Below, one piece after another: positions 24,806-33,720 of a stretch of DNA of 64,000 nt (position 1 is its first letter; each line of letters opens with the position of its first letter). Under the pieces are notes generated by a model. It was not told the origin of the DNA and made no database searches. It was given only the letters and a program-made list of their open reading frames with translations. Made by a program: the position numbers and the translations under genes. Origin of the DNA: Streptomyces sp. NBC_00341 (lineage in GTDB: Bacteria; Actinomycetota; Actinomycetes; Streptomycetales; Streptomycetaceae); NCBI RefSeq assembly GCF_041435055.1, contig NZ_CP108002.1:2232001-2296000 (forward strand), in the 5' to 3' direction.

Positions 24806-26151
24806 TCAGCACGGCACACCACGCGGACGTCGTCATCATCGGGGCCGGGATCGCCGGCCTGGCAGCGGCTCACCAGCTGACCAGCGCGGGAGTGAGCGTC
24901 AGCGTCCTGGAGGCCGGCCCCCGGGTCGGCGGCCGGATGATGACGGAGGAGGTCGACGGGTTCCGGCTCGACCTCCTCGGCCCGCTCCTCAACACCTCCT
25001 ATCCGGAGCTGTACGCGGCCCCGGGACTGGACGATCTCGTCCTGCGGAACTTCGCCCCCGGCGTGCTCGTCCACAGCGAGGGCCGCCGCCACCGCACCGG
25101 TGAGATACGGAGCGCCCGGGGCGCGCGCAATGCCCGCGGCGCGCTCAAGGCGGCGCGCGCGCTCGCGAGTGCCCCCAGGGCGCCGCTCGGCGGGGCCATC
25201 ACCGGGGCCATGGGCGGCGCGATAGACCAGGCCAGGCTCGGCGCGGCACTGTCCCGGCTGGCCGCCACCCCCCGGGCGCGGGTGCTGGCCCGGCCCGAAC
25301 GGACCGCGCTGGAAGCCCTGTCCGGCCGCGGCCTGTCCTCCCGTACGCTCAACGGCTTCGTGCGCCCGCTGCTCACCGCGCTGCTCAGCGACCCCGGACT
25401 CAGCACGTCCAGCCGGTGCGCCGATCTGGCCCTGCGCAGCTACGCGAGCGGCAGGCTCTGCGTGCCGTCGGGGGGTTCGGGCACGCTGCCCGAGCTGCTG
25501 GCGGCGGCGCTGCCGCCCGGCACGGTACGGACGGGCGTCCATGTCACGGCCGCCGACATCACCTCGGTGCGCACCAAGGAGCACGGCGAACTGGGCTGCC
25601 GCTCCCTGCTGCTGGCCACCGGCGCGGGCGCCGCCGCCGAACTGCTGCCCGGTCTGCGGGTGCCGTCCTTCCATCCGGTGACGGTGCTTCACCACACCGC
25701 CCCGGCTCCCCCGCAGACCGGCGCGTCCCTGGTGCTGGATGCCGACCGCTCGGGCCCGGTCGCGCACACCGCGGTGATGAGCGAGGTCGACCCCGCCCGT
25801 GCCCCGCACGGCCGGACGCTGGTCAGCTCGACGGTGCTCGGCACCCCGCCGCCCGATCTGGACCGCGCGGTCCTGGCCCATCTGGCCGTGCTGCACGGCA
25901 CACCGACGGACGACTGGGAGTTGCTGGCCGTCCACCACGACCCGGAGGCGGTGCCCGCCATGGCGGCCCCGCACGACCCCCACCGCCCGGTCCGGCTGCT
26001 CGCGGGGCTGTACGTCTGCGGCGACCACCGCGACACGAGTACGGTCCAGGGGGCGCTGTCCTCGGCCCGCCGCGCGGCCGGGGCGATCCTCACCGACCTG
26101 GGCGTACGGCCGGGCCGCACAAGCGCCACCGCGTTCCCGGAGGCGGCGTAG
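24802..26151 (+). CDS. FAD-dependent amine-oxidase/protoporphyrinogen-oxidase-like protein
   Basis: 449 aa. FAD-binding Rossmann motif VVIIGAGIAGLAAAHQL at residues 9-25 followed by the GG doublet VGGRMMTEEVDGFRLD, and the C-terminal FAD contact LYVCGDHRDTSTVQGALSSARRAAGAI. This is the pattern of the monoamine oxidase/phytoene desaturase/HemG superfamily; the substrate cannot be read from the sequence. GTG 24802 has GGGAGGG 3 bases upstream, inside the hairpin described above. Confidence 0.82.
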   Translation: MLSTAHHADVVIIGAGIAGLAAAHQLTSAGVSVSVLEAGPRVGGRMMTEEVDGFRLDLLGPLLNTSYPELYAAPGLDDLVLRNFAPGVLVHSEGRRHRTGEIRSARGARNARGALKAARALASAPRAPLGGAITGAMGGAIDQARLGAALSRLAATPRARVLARPERTALEALSGRGLSSRTLNGFVRPLLTALLSDPGLSTSSRCADLALRSYASGRLCVPSGGSGTLPELLAAALPPGTVRTGVHVTAADITSVRTKEHGELGCRSLLLATGAGAAAELLPGLRVPSFHPVTVLHHTAPAPPQTGASLVLDADRSGPVAHTAVMSEVDPARAPHGRTLVSSTVLGTPPPDLDRAVLAHLAVLHGTPTDDWELLAVHHDPEAVPAMAAPHDPHRPVRLLAGLYVCGDHRDTSTVQGALSSARRAAGAILTDLGVRPGRTSATAFPEAA

Positions 26152-26175
26152 GCCGTGTCCGCGAGGGCGCCGGCC

Positions 26176-27915
26176 TCAGCCGAGTGCGGCGACCCGCTCC
26201 CGGTACCCGCGTACCGGGGCGGCGTCCCGGAACGGTTCGAGCCGGCGCTCGAAGTCGCGTACGTACTCGGTGGCGCGCACCGAGCGCATCTCGGTGGCCT
26301 GCTGAGCGGCCTCCGCGCCCAGTCGGCAGGCCTGGTCGAGCTCCCCCAGCCCGAGCCGGGCGGAGGCCAGCACCACCCGGCAGAACAGCCGGCTGCGGGC
26401 GTACCCGGGGGCGCGCAGCTGTAGCGAGCGCTCCGCGTGCTGCGCGGCGGCCCGGTACTGCTGGAGGTCCCGGTGGCAGTGCCCGAACTCGTCGGCGAGC
26501 TGGGCCTCGTCGAAGTAGCGCGCCCAGTGCGGCACTTCGTCCCCCGGGCGCGATACCTCCAGCGCGCGCTCGGCCCGCGCCAGTGAGGCCACGCAGGCCT
26601 TGGCCTCCCCGAGGACGCCGTGCCCGCGCGCCTCGACCGCGTGCAGCAGGGCCAGTACCACGTTCGGCGCCGCCGAGCCGATGCCCTGCTGGGCCACCCG
26701 CGCCAGCTGCACCGCTTCCCTGCCGTGTCCGAGGTAGACGGCCTGCCTGCTCATGGTGATCAGGACGTAGCTGCCGTAGGCCCGGTCCCCGGCGGCCTGG
26801 GCCAGGCGTAAGGACTGCACGAAGTACCGCTGGGCGAGCCCGTGCGCGGCGATGTCGTACGAGGTCCAGCCCGCGAGGCGGGTCAGATCGGCGGCGGCGG
26901 CGAACAGCCGTCGGCCGGTGGCCTCGCCGTAGGTGCCGCGCAGCATCGGTTCCGTCTCGTGCTCCAGGTACCGCACCAGGGCCTGGCGGGCATGGCCGCC
27001 GCCGTAGGCGTTGTCGAGGGTGCGGAAGAGTTCGGCGACCGACCGGAGAGCGGCGACGTCGCCGCTGCTGACCTTCTGGCCGGAGCCCCGTTCCGTCTGC
27101 CGCTGCCGGGGCACGCCGGGGACACCCGGGGCGTGCGGTGTCCCCGGCGTCCCCGGCGGGACGAGGGCTCCCGGAAGCCCGTGGGCCCCGGGTGTGCCGG
27201 ACGGCCGGACCGGGGCGGGCCCCCGGGGACCGGGCCTGCCGCCGGGACCGGGAACCCCGCCCTGCTCGGGCACCGCGCCGAGACCGCCACCGGGGTGCCC
27301 GTTCACGCCGTAGCCGCCGTAGCCGCCGTTCGGTCCGGACGTTCCACGCGAGCCGCCGGGTGCCTGGGTGCCGGGGATCCGGCCGGCCGGGCCGGTACCG
27401 GGAGCACCACCGGCCCTCACCGGTCCGCCGGCCGCCCCCACGGCCGCTCCGGGCTCGACGCCGCGCGCCACCCACTCGTCCGCCCGGCCGATCAGCCAGT
27501 CCCGGCTGGGGACGACCAGGCCTGCCGGGGTGAAGGCGATCTTCCGCAGCTCCGCATGGCTGCCGGAGTCCTTCCGCCACAGCCCGCTGACGATGTCGAC
27601 CGCCTCTGCGGGGGTGGCGGCGAACTCCAGGCCCGCGTAGACCGGGGCGCAGGCGTCGAGGCCCAGGTCCTGGGCGGAGAGTCTGCGCCCCAGCCGCCGG
27701 GTGAAGACCTCCGCGATCAGTGCCGGGGTGGTCCCGCGCGGCTGCTGTCCGCGCAGCCAGCGGGTCACGGAGGTCTTGTCGTACCGCAGGTCCAGGCCGT
27801 GTTCGAGGCCGAGCTGGTCCACCCGGCGGGCGAGGCCGGCGTTGGAGAACCCGGCTTCGGTGATGAGCGAGGCGAGTCGGCGGTTGGGCGTGCGCTGCGG
27901 AGGTCGATCCGACAT
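26176..27915 (-). CDS. NsdA-like regulator: HTH, Gly/Pro-rich linker and TPR region
   Basis: 579 aa. Residues 1-100 resemble an XRE-type domain (ASLITEAGFSNAGLARRV ... KTSVTRWLRGQQPRGTTPALIAEVFTRRLGRRLS). About 145-275 is a low-complexity Gly/Pro/Ala linker rich in PGxPG turns. About 275-575 is helical with TPR-like repeats (YLEHETEPMLRGTYGEATGRRLF ... AAQHAERSLQLRAPGY). The architecture matches NsdA-type regulators that affect differentiation and antibiotic production in Streptomyces; the assignment is by pattern. GGAG lies 12 bases before the ATG. Divergent from lipB. Confidence 0.72.
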   Translation of the reverse strand: MSDRPPQRTPNRRLASLITEAGFSNAGLARRVDQLGLEHGLDLRYDKTSVTRWLRGQQPRGTTPALIAEVFTRRLGRRLSAQDLGLDACAPVYAGLEFAATPAEAVDIVSGLWRKDSGSHAELRKIAFTPAGLVVPSRDWLIGRADEWVARGVEPGAAVGAAGGPVRAGGAPGTGPAGRIPGTQAPGGSRGTSGPNGGYGGYGVNGHPGGGLGAVPEQGGVPGPGGRPGPRGPAPVRPSGTPGAHGLPGALVPPGTPGTPHAPGVPGVPRQRQTERGSGQKVSSGDVAALRSVAELFRTLDNAYGGGHARQALVRYLEHETEPMLRGTYGEATGRRLFAAAADLTRLAGWTSYDIAAHGLAQRYFVQSLRLAQAAGDRAYGSYVLITMSRQAVYLGHGREAVQLARVAQQGIGSAAPNVVLALLHAVEARGHGVLGEAKACVASLARAERALEVSRPGDEVPHWARYFDEAQLADEFGHCHRDLQQYRAAAQHAERSLQLRAPGYARSRLFCRVVLASARLGLGELDQACRLGAEAAQQATEMRSVRATEYVRDFERRLEPFRDAAPVRGYRERVAALG

Positions 27916-28180
27916 CAGCTGTACGGTCTCCTGCCTTCGGGGCCGGGCGGGCAGCCCTTATGGAACGGCGCGAATTTAGCGGCCTCCGGGGCGACCTCGG
28001 CCACCTTCGCTTCACTTTCATCCGATCGTGTGAGGATTGCGGAGAAGCTGACGAGAACCACCTGCCCGGTCGGCACCCGAACGCCGGTCGTACAGTTGCG
28101 GGTGGCGCGATTCGGTGCATGGTGACGTGGCGCGGGGACACTTCCCGGCTTCCGGCACCGCAAGGAGAAAGGCTGCTGCC

Positions 28181-28993
28181 GTGACTGAGCTTCGGTTCGT
28201 CCGTCTGGGATTCGGCGAGGAATCCGTCGACTACCGGGAGGCCTGGCAGAAGCAGCGCGAGGTGCACGCGGCGCGGTTCGAGGACACCGTCCCCGACACC
28301 TGCCTGCTGCTGGAGCACCCGCCCGTCTACACGGCGGGCCGGCGCACGCTCGACAGCGAGCGCCCCCTGGACGGCACGCCGGTCATCGACGTGGACCGGG
28401 GCGGCAAGATCACCTGGCACGGGCCGGGCCAGCTGGTCGGCTACCCCATCCAGAAGCTGCCGCGCCCGGTGGACGTCGTCGCGCACGTCCGCCGCCTGGA
28501 GGACGCGCTGATCCGCACGGCGGCCGATTTCGGGGTGGCGACCAGCCGGGTCGAGGGCCGCAGCGGCGTCTGGGTGCTCGGGGACCCGGTCGAGGAGCGT
28601 CCGGCGATCGGCGGCCTCTCCCTGGACTTCGACCCCAGGCTCCAGGACGAGGAGTTCGACGCCCGGCTGAACGGCCCCGAGTACGCCCCGTCCAACGCCG
28701 GACAGCGCCGCGAGGACCGCAAGCTTGCCGCGATCGGCATCCGGGTCGCCAAGGGCGTGACGATGCACGGTTTCGCGCTCAACGTGAACCCGGACAACAC
28801 CTCCTTCGACCGGATCGTGCCGTGCGGCATCCGGGACGCGGGCGTCACCTCACTGGCGTACGAGCTGGGCCGCGATCTCACGATCACGGACGTGCTCCCG
28901 GTCGTCGAGAAGCACCTGCGGGACGTCCTGGAGAACGCCGAACTCGCTCCGCGCGTCATCGAGCGCCCTGTCGATGCCGTGGCCACGGCGTGA
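28181..28993 (+). CDS. lipB: lipoyl(octanoyl) transferase
   Basis: Moves octanoyl from acyl carrier protein to apo-lipoyl domains, the first step of lipoate synthesis. 270 aa, longer than the roughly 215-230 of enteric LipB. Motifs: [18 protein letters not shown], catalytic Lys191 in [15 protein letters not shown] and Cys215 in [14 protein letters not shown]. The extra length is an acidic insertion (about residues 140-185) containing [17 protein letters not shown], before the Lys motif. GTG 28181 is chosen because the following TELRFVRLG matches the family; AAGGAG is 13 bases upstream. Followed by lipA. Confidence 0.94.
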   Translation: MTELRFVRLGFGEESVDYREAWQKQREVHAARFEDTVPDTCLLLEHPPVYTAGRRTLDSERPLDGTPVIDVDRGGKITWHGPGQLVGYPIQKLPRPVDVVAHVRRLEDALIRTAADFGVATSRVEGRSGVWVLGDPVEERPAIGGLSLDFDPRLQDEEFDARLNGPEYAPSNAGQRREDRKLAAIGIRVAKGVTMHGFALNVNPDNTSFDRIVPCGIRDAGVTSLAYELGRDLTITDVLPVVEKHLRDVLENAELAPRVIERPVDAVATA

Positions 28994-29126
28994 CGCTCGG
29001 AACACGGCACCGGGAATAGGCCCTGCCGGCCACGGGTTGGTCCAGACGTAAAGCCGCATGAACCACGGGCGTACCCTGGTGTTCGCCGAAGAATCCAATG
29101 CAGTGAAAGCAAAGGGGAGTGCCGGA

Positions 29127-30092
29127 GTGTCCGCTGTCGCACCCGACGGGCGCAAGATGCTGCGCCTTGAGGTCCGGAACAGCCAGACCCCCATCGAGCG
29201 GAAGCCCGAGTGGATCAAAACCCGGGCGAAGATGGGCCCCGAGTACAACCAGCTGCAGAAGCTCGTGAAGAGCGAGGGTCTGCACACGGTGTGCCAGGAG
29301 GCGGGCTGCCCCAACATCTTCGAGTGCTGGGAGGACCGCGAGGCCACGTTCCTCATCGGCGGCGACCAGTGCACCCGGCGCTGTGACTTCTGCCAGATCG
29401 ACACGGGCAAGCCGCTGGCGCTGGACCGGGACGAGCCCCGCCGCGTCGGTGAGTCCGTCGTCACGATGGACCTGAACTACGCCACCATCACCGGCGTCGC
29501 CCGCGACGACCTGGAGGACGGCGGTGCCTGGCTGTACGCGGAGACCGTGCGCCAGATCCACGCGCAGACGGCGGAGCGGGAGGGCGGCTACACCAAGGTG
29601 GAGCTGCTGATCCCCGACTTCAACGCCGAGCCCGCGCAGCTCGCGGAGGTCTTCTCCTCGCGCCCCGAGGTGCTGGGGCACAACGTGGAGACGGTGCCGC
29701 GGATCTTCAAGCGGATCCGCCCCGGCTTCCGGTACGAGCGTTCCCTGGAGGTCATCACCCGGGCCCGCGAGGCCGGTCTGGTGACCAAGTCCAACCTGAT
29801 CCTCGGCATGGGCGAGACCCGCGAGGAAGTCAGCCAGGCGCTCCGGGACCTGCACGACGCGGGTTGCGAGCTCATCACGATCACGCAGTACCTGCGGCCG
29901 ACCCCGCGCCACCACCCGGTCGAGCGCTGGGTGAAGCCGCACGAGTTCGTGGAGCTCAAGGACGAGGCCGACGCGATCGGCTACTCCGGTGTGATGTCCG
30001 GGCCGCTGGTCCGTTCCTCGTACCGCGCGGGCCGGCTCTTCCAGCAGGCGGTCGAGCGGCGCGACGCAGCCGCCGTCGCGCCGACCGCGTAG
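29127..30092 (+). CDS. lipA: lipoyl synthase, radical SAM
   Basis: Inserts two sulfurs into the octanoyl chain on E2/H-protein. 321 aa. Auxiliary-cluster cysteines Cys56, Cys61 and Cys67 ([12 protein letters not shown]), radical-SAM cysteines Cys82, Cys86 and Cys89 (CTRRCDFC), and the conserved C-terminal RSSYRA serine motif. GTG 29127 follows AAAGGGGAG and gives the family-like start [14 protein letters not shown]. It supplies the E2 encoded at 13.7 kb. A long-stem terminator follows. Confidence 0.96.
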   Translation: MSAVAPDGRKMLRLEVRNSQTPIERKPEWIKTRAKMGPEYNQLQKLVKSEGLHTVCQEAGCPNIFECWEDREATFLIGGDQCTRRCDFCQIDTGKPLALDRDEPRRVGESVVTMDLNYATITGVARDDLEDGGAWLYAETVRQIHAQTAEREGGYTKVELLIPDFNAEPAQLAEVFSSRPEVLGHNVETVPRIFKRIRPGFRYERSLEVITRAREAGLVTKSNLILGMGETREEVSQALRDLHDAGCELITITQYLRPTPRHHPVERWVKPHEFVELKDEADAIGYSGVMSGPLVRSSYRAGRLFQQAVERRDAAAVAPTA

Positions 30093-30146
30093 CCGGACGC
30101 CCGTGTGAAACCGGGCACAAGTAGTTACTGAGCAGTAATAGCTGAT

Positions 30147-30200
30147 TCGGCGCGGCCCGTCCGCTCCTCGCAGGTCGGAGGCGCAGATGGGCCGCGCCGA
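30147..30200 (+). terminator. lipA terminator
   Basis: TCGGCGCGGCCC (30147-30158) pairs exactly with GGGCCGCGCCGA (30189-30200); the 30-base interior has its own CCTC/GAGG stem. The 310-base gap after lipA contains this element, the promoter below and a possible 29-codon leaderless frame at 30271-30360. Confidence 0.65.
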
Positions 30201-30235
30201 CGTGCGCGGCGCCGCTATCAAGGTTTCATTGGTGT

Positions 30236-30264
30236 TTGACCGACCGGTCATGCGCTGGTAACAC
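30236..30264 (+). promoter_or_regulatory. promoter with palindrome in the spacer
   Basis: TTGACC (30236-30241) and TAACAC (30259-30264) are 17 bases apart, a plausible SigA-type promoter for the small gene downstream. The perfect palindrome GACCGGTC (30242-30249) follows the -35 directly and could hold a repressor. Confidence 0.45.
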
Positions 30265-30402
30265 CGAGCAGTGACCCTGGATGCACGCAGCGCAGTGGCT
30301 TCCCGGCCGCTGGCCACGCCGCTTCCGTATCCAGTCCGCGCAACACAGTCCGCCCACTGAGCGCCGCTCAGTCCGCGCATCCGTTCCGAGGGGACTTCCA
30401 CG

Positions 30403-30603
30403 ATGCAGGCCGCGCCGGTACGCGCCACAGCCATTCCGACCGTCACCAACGCCCTCCGCGCCGTCGAGTCGCTGCTGCTGAGCAGCGGCCAGCGCACCGC
30501 CCGCCGCAATGCCTGGACCGCCGTCCTGGAGGACCGCCGCCGGGCCAAGGACCGGGTCGAGTCCGAGTCCGTACTGGAGGCCGTGGCCGAGCACCGTTCT
30601 TAG
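30403..30603 (+). CDS. small conserved hypothetical protein
   Basis: 66 aa, basic, predicted helical (TNALRAVESLLLSSGQRTARRNAWTAVLEDRRRAKDRVESESVLEAVAEH). A GAGGGGA ribosome site lies 8 bases before the ATG and codon use is typical. I remember small proteins of this kind between lipA and the DUF4191 gene in other Streptomyces. No known function. Confidence 0.7.
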   Translation: MQAAPVRATAIPTVTNALRAVESLLLSSGQRTARRNAWTAVLEDRRRAKDRVESESVLEAVAEHRS

Positions 30604-30622
30604 GCCACGTAAACTTCATTGC

Positions 30623-31333
30623 ATGGCGAGGAAGGCAAAATCCACTGAAGGCGCGGACAGCGCCGAGAACGCGGGGCGACTCAAGCAGATCGCCCTGACC
30701 TACAAGATGACCAGGCGGACCGACTCCAAGATCGGTCTTGTCGTCGCGGGTGTGGGAATCGTCACCTTCGGTGTCCTCCTCGCGATCGGTTTCTTGATCA
30801 ACCACCCGATCTACGTGGGCATCCTGGGCTTCGTGCTCGCCCTCCTCGCGATGGCGATCGTCTTCGGGCGGCGTGCCGAGCGGGCCGCCTTCGGGCAGAT
30901 GGAGGGGCAGCCGGGCGCCGCCGCGGCGGTACTGGACCGCGTGGGCCGCGGCTGGTCCACGACGCCCGCGGTCGCGATGAACCGCAGCCAGGACGTCGTC
31001 CACCGCGCCGTGGGCAAGGCGGGCATCGTGCTGGTGGCGGAGGGCAACCCGAACCGGGTGAAGTCCCTGCTCGCGGCCGAGAAGAGGAAGATGGCCCGCA
31101 TCGTGGTCGACGTACCGGTGCACGACATCATCGTCGGCAACGACGAGGGCCAGGTGCCGCTCAAGAAGGTGCGCACCAAGATGCTGAAGCTGCCGCGTGT
31201 CCTGACCGGCCCCCAGGTGACCGCCGCCAACGACCGGCTGCGCGCGATGGGCGACCTGATGAGCAACATGCCGCTGCCGAAGGGCCCGATGCCGAAGGGC
31301 ATGCGGATGCCGCGCGGCGGAAAGATGCGCTGA
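30623..31333 (+). CDS. DUF4191 domain membrane protein
   Basis: 236 aa. Two adjacent membrane segments (IGLVVAGVGIVTFGVLLAIGF and YVGILGFVLALLAMAIVF) near residues 34-80, followed by a soluble domain and a Met/Pro-rich basic tail (GPMPKGMRMPRGGKMR). This is the actinobacterial DUF4191 family, function unknown, regularly found beside lipA. TAAACT ends 7 bases before ATG 30623, so the message may be leaderless. Ends at a very long bidirectional terminator. Confidence 0.85.
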   Translation: MARKAKSTEGADSAENAGRLKQIALTYKMTRRTDSKIGLVVAGVGIVTFGVLLAIGFLINHPIYVGILGFVLALLAMAIVFGRRAERAAFGQMEGQPGAAAAVLDRVGRGWSTTPAVAMNRSQDVVHRAVGKAGIVLVAEGNPNRVKSLLAAEKRKMARIVVDVPVHDIIVGNDEGQVPLKKVRTKMLKLPRVLTGPQVTAANDRLRAMGDLMSNMPLPKGPMPKGMRMPRGGKMR

Positions 31334-31350
31334 CGTACGGAGCGGGCATC

Positions 31351-31409
31351 CGGATGCGCGGAGGGCGGGTCACGAACTCCTGGTTCGTGACCCGCCCTCT
31401 GCGCATCCG
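31351..31409. terminator. very long bidirectional terminator
   Basis: A 17-bp perfect stem (31361-31377 with 31383-31399, loop TCCTG) continues after one mismatch into a further 9-bp stem CGGATGCGC/GCGCATCCG (31351-31359, 31401-31409). It separates the convergent DUF4191 and RDD genes. Confidence 0.9.
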
Positions 31410-31442
31410 TGTGTGCGCACGTCCTACGCGTCGTATCCCGTC

Positions 31443-31910
31443 TCAGCCGCGGATCTGGACGGCGCGGGCCAGCCGGTCGTGCAGCCCACGGCCGTCGCGG
31501 TCCCAGACCAGGGCCGGGATCACCAGGCACAGCAGCACGGTGCGCACCAGCACCCTCCCGAGCCCCAGCCGCCCGCCACCCTCTGCGACGACCCTGATGC
31601 CCATGAGGCGCTTGCCGGGCGTGCAGCCGATGGTGCCGACGGTGAGCAGGCTCAGTACGAGGAAGATCCCCACCGCCCAGTTGCCGGCCGCCTGCTGGTC
31701 ACCGCGAGCGAACAGCCCGTATGCGATCACCATGCACAGGGCCCAGTCGACGAAGATCGCGCCGAAGCGGCGGCCGAGCGGCGCGGCGGCCCCGGGCCCC
31801 TGCTCGGGGAGCCCGAGCCGCTTGCCCCGGTACCCGAAGTCCGCGCCCATGTCCTCGGCGGCCGCACGCGGCCCGGAGAGCCACGATCCGATTGCTTGCC
31901 TGTTGTCCAC
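31443..31910 (-). CDS. RDD family membrane protein
   Basis: 155 aa. Basic N-terminal region, then the RDD domain: GRRFGAIFVDWALCMVIAYGLF (Arg and Asp of the name), a second membrane segment IFLVLSLLTVGTIGCTPGKRLMGIRVV and a third at LVRTVLLCLVIPALVWDRDGRGLHDR. Some RDD proteins are ion exchangers, but the role here is unknown. The GTG start at 31910 has TACCGT 6 bases upstream, a leaderless pattern. Divergent from glnA. Confidence 0.85.
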   Translation of the reverse strand: MDNRQAIGSWLSGPRAAAEDMGADFGYRGKRLGLPEQGPGAAAPLGRRFGAIFVDWALCMVIAYGLFARGDQQAAGNWAVGIFLVLSLLTVGTIGCTPGKRLMGIRVVAEGGGRLGLGRVLVRTVLLCLVIPALVWDRDGRGLHDRLARAVQIRG

Positions 31911-32040
31911 CCGACCACGGTACTGCGCCCGCCCCGGCCCCCTGCCGGGCGGGTGGAACAGCCGCGTTCCCGCACCCCGGGGAAACCGGCCCGGAACCGG
32001 TCACCGCACGGTCACGAGGCGCTACTCACACCCGGCCCGG

Positions 32041-32078
32041 TTAACTTCAGCGAAACAAATGGGTCATGCTTGAGAAAT
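32041..32078 (+). promoter_or_regulatory. GlnR box upstream of glnA
   Basis: TTAAC-n6-GAAAC-n6-GTCAT-n6-GAAAT: four half-sites exactly 11 bases apart, matching the actinomycete GlnR a1-b1-a2-b2 pattern (gTnAc-n6-GaAAc twice). A possible -10 (TATGGT, 32089-32094) follows. Two further GTCAC half-sites 11 bases apart occur at 32000 and 32011. Confidence 0.75.
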
Positions 32079-32176
32079 CCGGTCTGCCTATGGTCGGGTC
32101 CAGCGTGTGCCACCGCACTGGCCGCACAACGAGCTGCAACCCCGTCCCACCCCGGGCCGGGAGTAGGAGGAGTTGG

Positions 32177-33586
32177 ATGTTCCAGAACGCCGACGACGTG
32201 AAGAAGTACATCGCCGACGAAGACGTCAAGTTCATCGACGTCCGGTTCTGCGACCTGCCCGGTGTGATGCAGCACTTCACCATCCCGGCGGCGGTCTTCG
32301 ACCCGACCGAGGAGCTCGCCTTCGACGGCTCGTCGATCCGCGGCTTCCAGGCCATCCACGAGTCCGACATGGCGCTCCGCGCGGACCTGTCGACCGCCCG
32401 TGTCGACCCCTTCCGCCGCGACAAGACCGTCAACATCAACTTCTTCATCCACGACCCGATCACCGGCGAGCAGTACAGCCGTGACCCGCGGAACGTGGCC
32501 AAGAAGGCCGAGGCGTACCTCGCCTCCACCGGCATCGCCGACACCGCGTTCTTCGGTCCCGAGGCCGAGTTCTACGTCTTCGACAACGTCCGCTTCCAGA
32601 CGTCGGCGAACGAGAGCTTCTACCACATCGACTCCGAGGCCGGCGCCTGGAACACCGGGTCCGAGGACAACAACCGCGGCTACAAGGTCCGCTACAAGGG
32701 CGGCTACTTCCCGACCCCGCCGGTGGACCACTTCGCCGACCTGCGTGCGGAGATCTCCCTGGAGCTGGACAAGAACGGCCTCCAGGTCGAGCGCCAGCAC
32801 CACGAGGTCGGCACCGCCGGCCAGGCCGAGATCAACTACAAGTTCAACACGCTGCTCGCCGCGGCCGACGACCTGATGCTCTTCAAGTACATCGTGAAGA
32901 ACGTCGCCTGGCGCAACGGCAAGACCGCGACCTTCATGCCGAAGCCGATCTTCGGTGACAACGGCTCGGGCATGCACGTCCACCAGTCCCTGTGGGCCGG
33001 CGGCGACCCGCTGTTCTACGACGAGCAGGGCTACGCGGGCCTCTCGGACATGGCGCGCTACTACATCGGCGGCATCCTGAAGCACGCCCCGTCGCTGCTG
33101 GCGTTCACCAACCCGACGGTGAACTCCTACCACCGCCTGGTCCCCGGCTTCGAGGCCCCGGTCAACATGGTCTACTCGCAGCGCAACCGCTCCGCCGCGA
33201 TGCGCATCCCGATCACGGGCTCCAACCCGAAGGCCAAGCGCGTCGAGTTCCGCGCCCCGGACCCGTCGTCCAACCCGTACCTCGCCTTCTCGGCCCTCCT
33301 GATGGCCGGCCTGGACGGCGTGAAGAACAAGATCGAGCCGCCGGAGCCGATCGACAAGGACCTCTACGAGCTGGCTCCCGAGGAGCACGCCAACGTCCAG
33401 CAGGTCCCGACGTCCCTCCCGGCCGTCCTCGACGCCCTTGAGGCCGACCACGAGTACCTCCTCGCCGGCGGCGTCTTCACGCCCGACCTGATCGAGACGT
33501 GGATCGACTTCAAGCGTACGAACGAGATCGCCCCGATCCAGCTCCGCCCGCACCCGCACGAGTTCGAGCTGTACTTCGACCTCTAG
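32177..33586 (+). CDS. glnA: glutamine synthetase type I
   Basis: Main ammonium-assimilating enzyme, 469 aa dodecamer subunit. GS blocks: [46 protein letters not shown] and [10 protein letters not shown]. Tyr397 in DKDLYEL is at the number of the adenylylation tyrosine in enteric GS, so GlnE control is expected. AGGAGGAG lies just before ATG 32177; a longer in-frame reading upstream crosses the GlnR box and is not real. Transcription is probably controlled by GlnR. A strong terminator follows. Confidence 0.97.
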   Translation: MFQNADDVKKYIADEDVKFIDVRFCDLPGVMQHFTIPAAVFDPTEELAFDGSSIRGFQAIHESDMALRADLSTARVDPFRRDKTVNINFFIHDPITGEQYSRDPRNVAKKAEAYLASTGIADTAFFGPEAEFYVFDNVRFQTSANESFYHIDSEAGAWNTGSEDNNRGYKVRYKGGYFPTPPVDHFADLRAEISLELDKNGLQVERQHHEVGTAGQAEINYKFNTLLAAADDLMLFKYIVKNVAWRNGKTATFMPKPIFGDNGSGMHVHQSLWAGGDPLFYDEQGYAGLSDMARYYIGGILKHAPSLLAFTNPTVNSYHRLVPGFEAPVNMVYSQRNRSAAMRIPITGSNPKAKRVEFRAPDPSSNPYLAFSALLMAGLDGVKNKIEPPEPIDKDLYELAPEEHANVQQVPTSLPAVLDALEADHEYLLAGGVFTPDLIETWIDFKRTNEIAPIQLRPHPHEFELYFDL

Positions 33587-33673
33587 GCGGCGGAGTCCGT
33601 CACCGGTCGGTTTCCGTGCCTTGTGCACCGGGGCGGACCGCGTGCCTGATTCGCCGGCGTGAGCCGACAGCAT

Positions 33674-33717
33674 GGGCGAGGGCCGCTACCCCGTGATCGG
33701 GGCAGCGGCCCTCGCCC
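33674..33717. terminator. bidirectional terminator after glnA
   Basis: 14-bp stem GGGCGAGGGCCGCT (33674-33687) with AGCGGCCCTCGCCC (33704-33717), extended by an inner CCCCG/CGGGG stem. It ends 4 bases before the convergent SMI1-type gene. Confidence 0.85.
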
Positions 33718-33720
33718 GTG

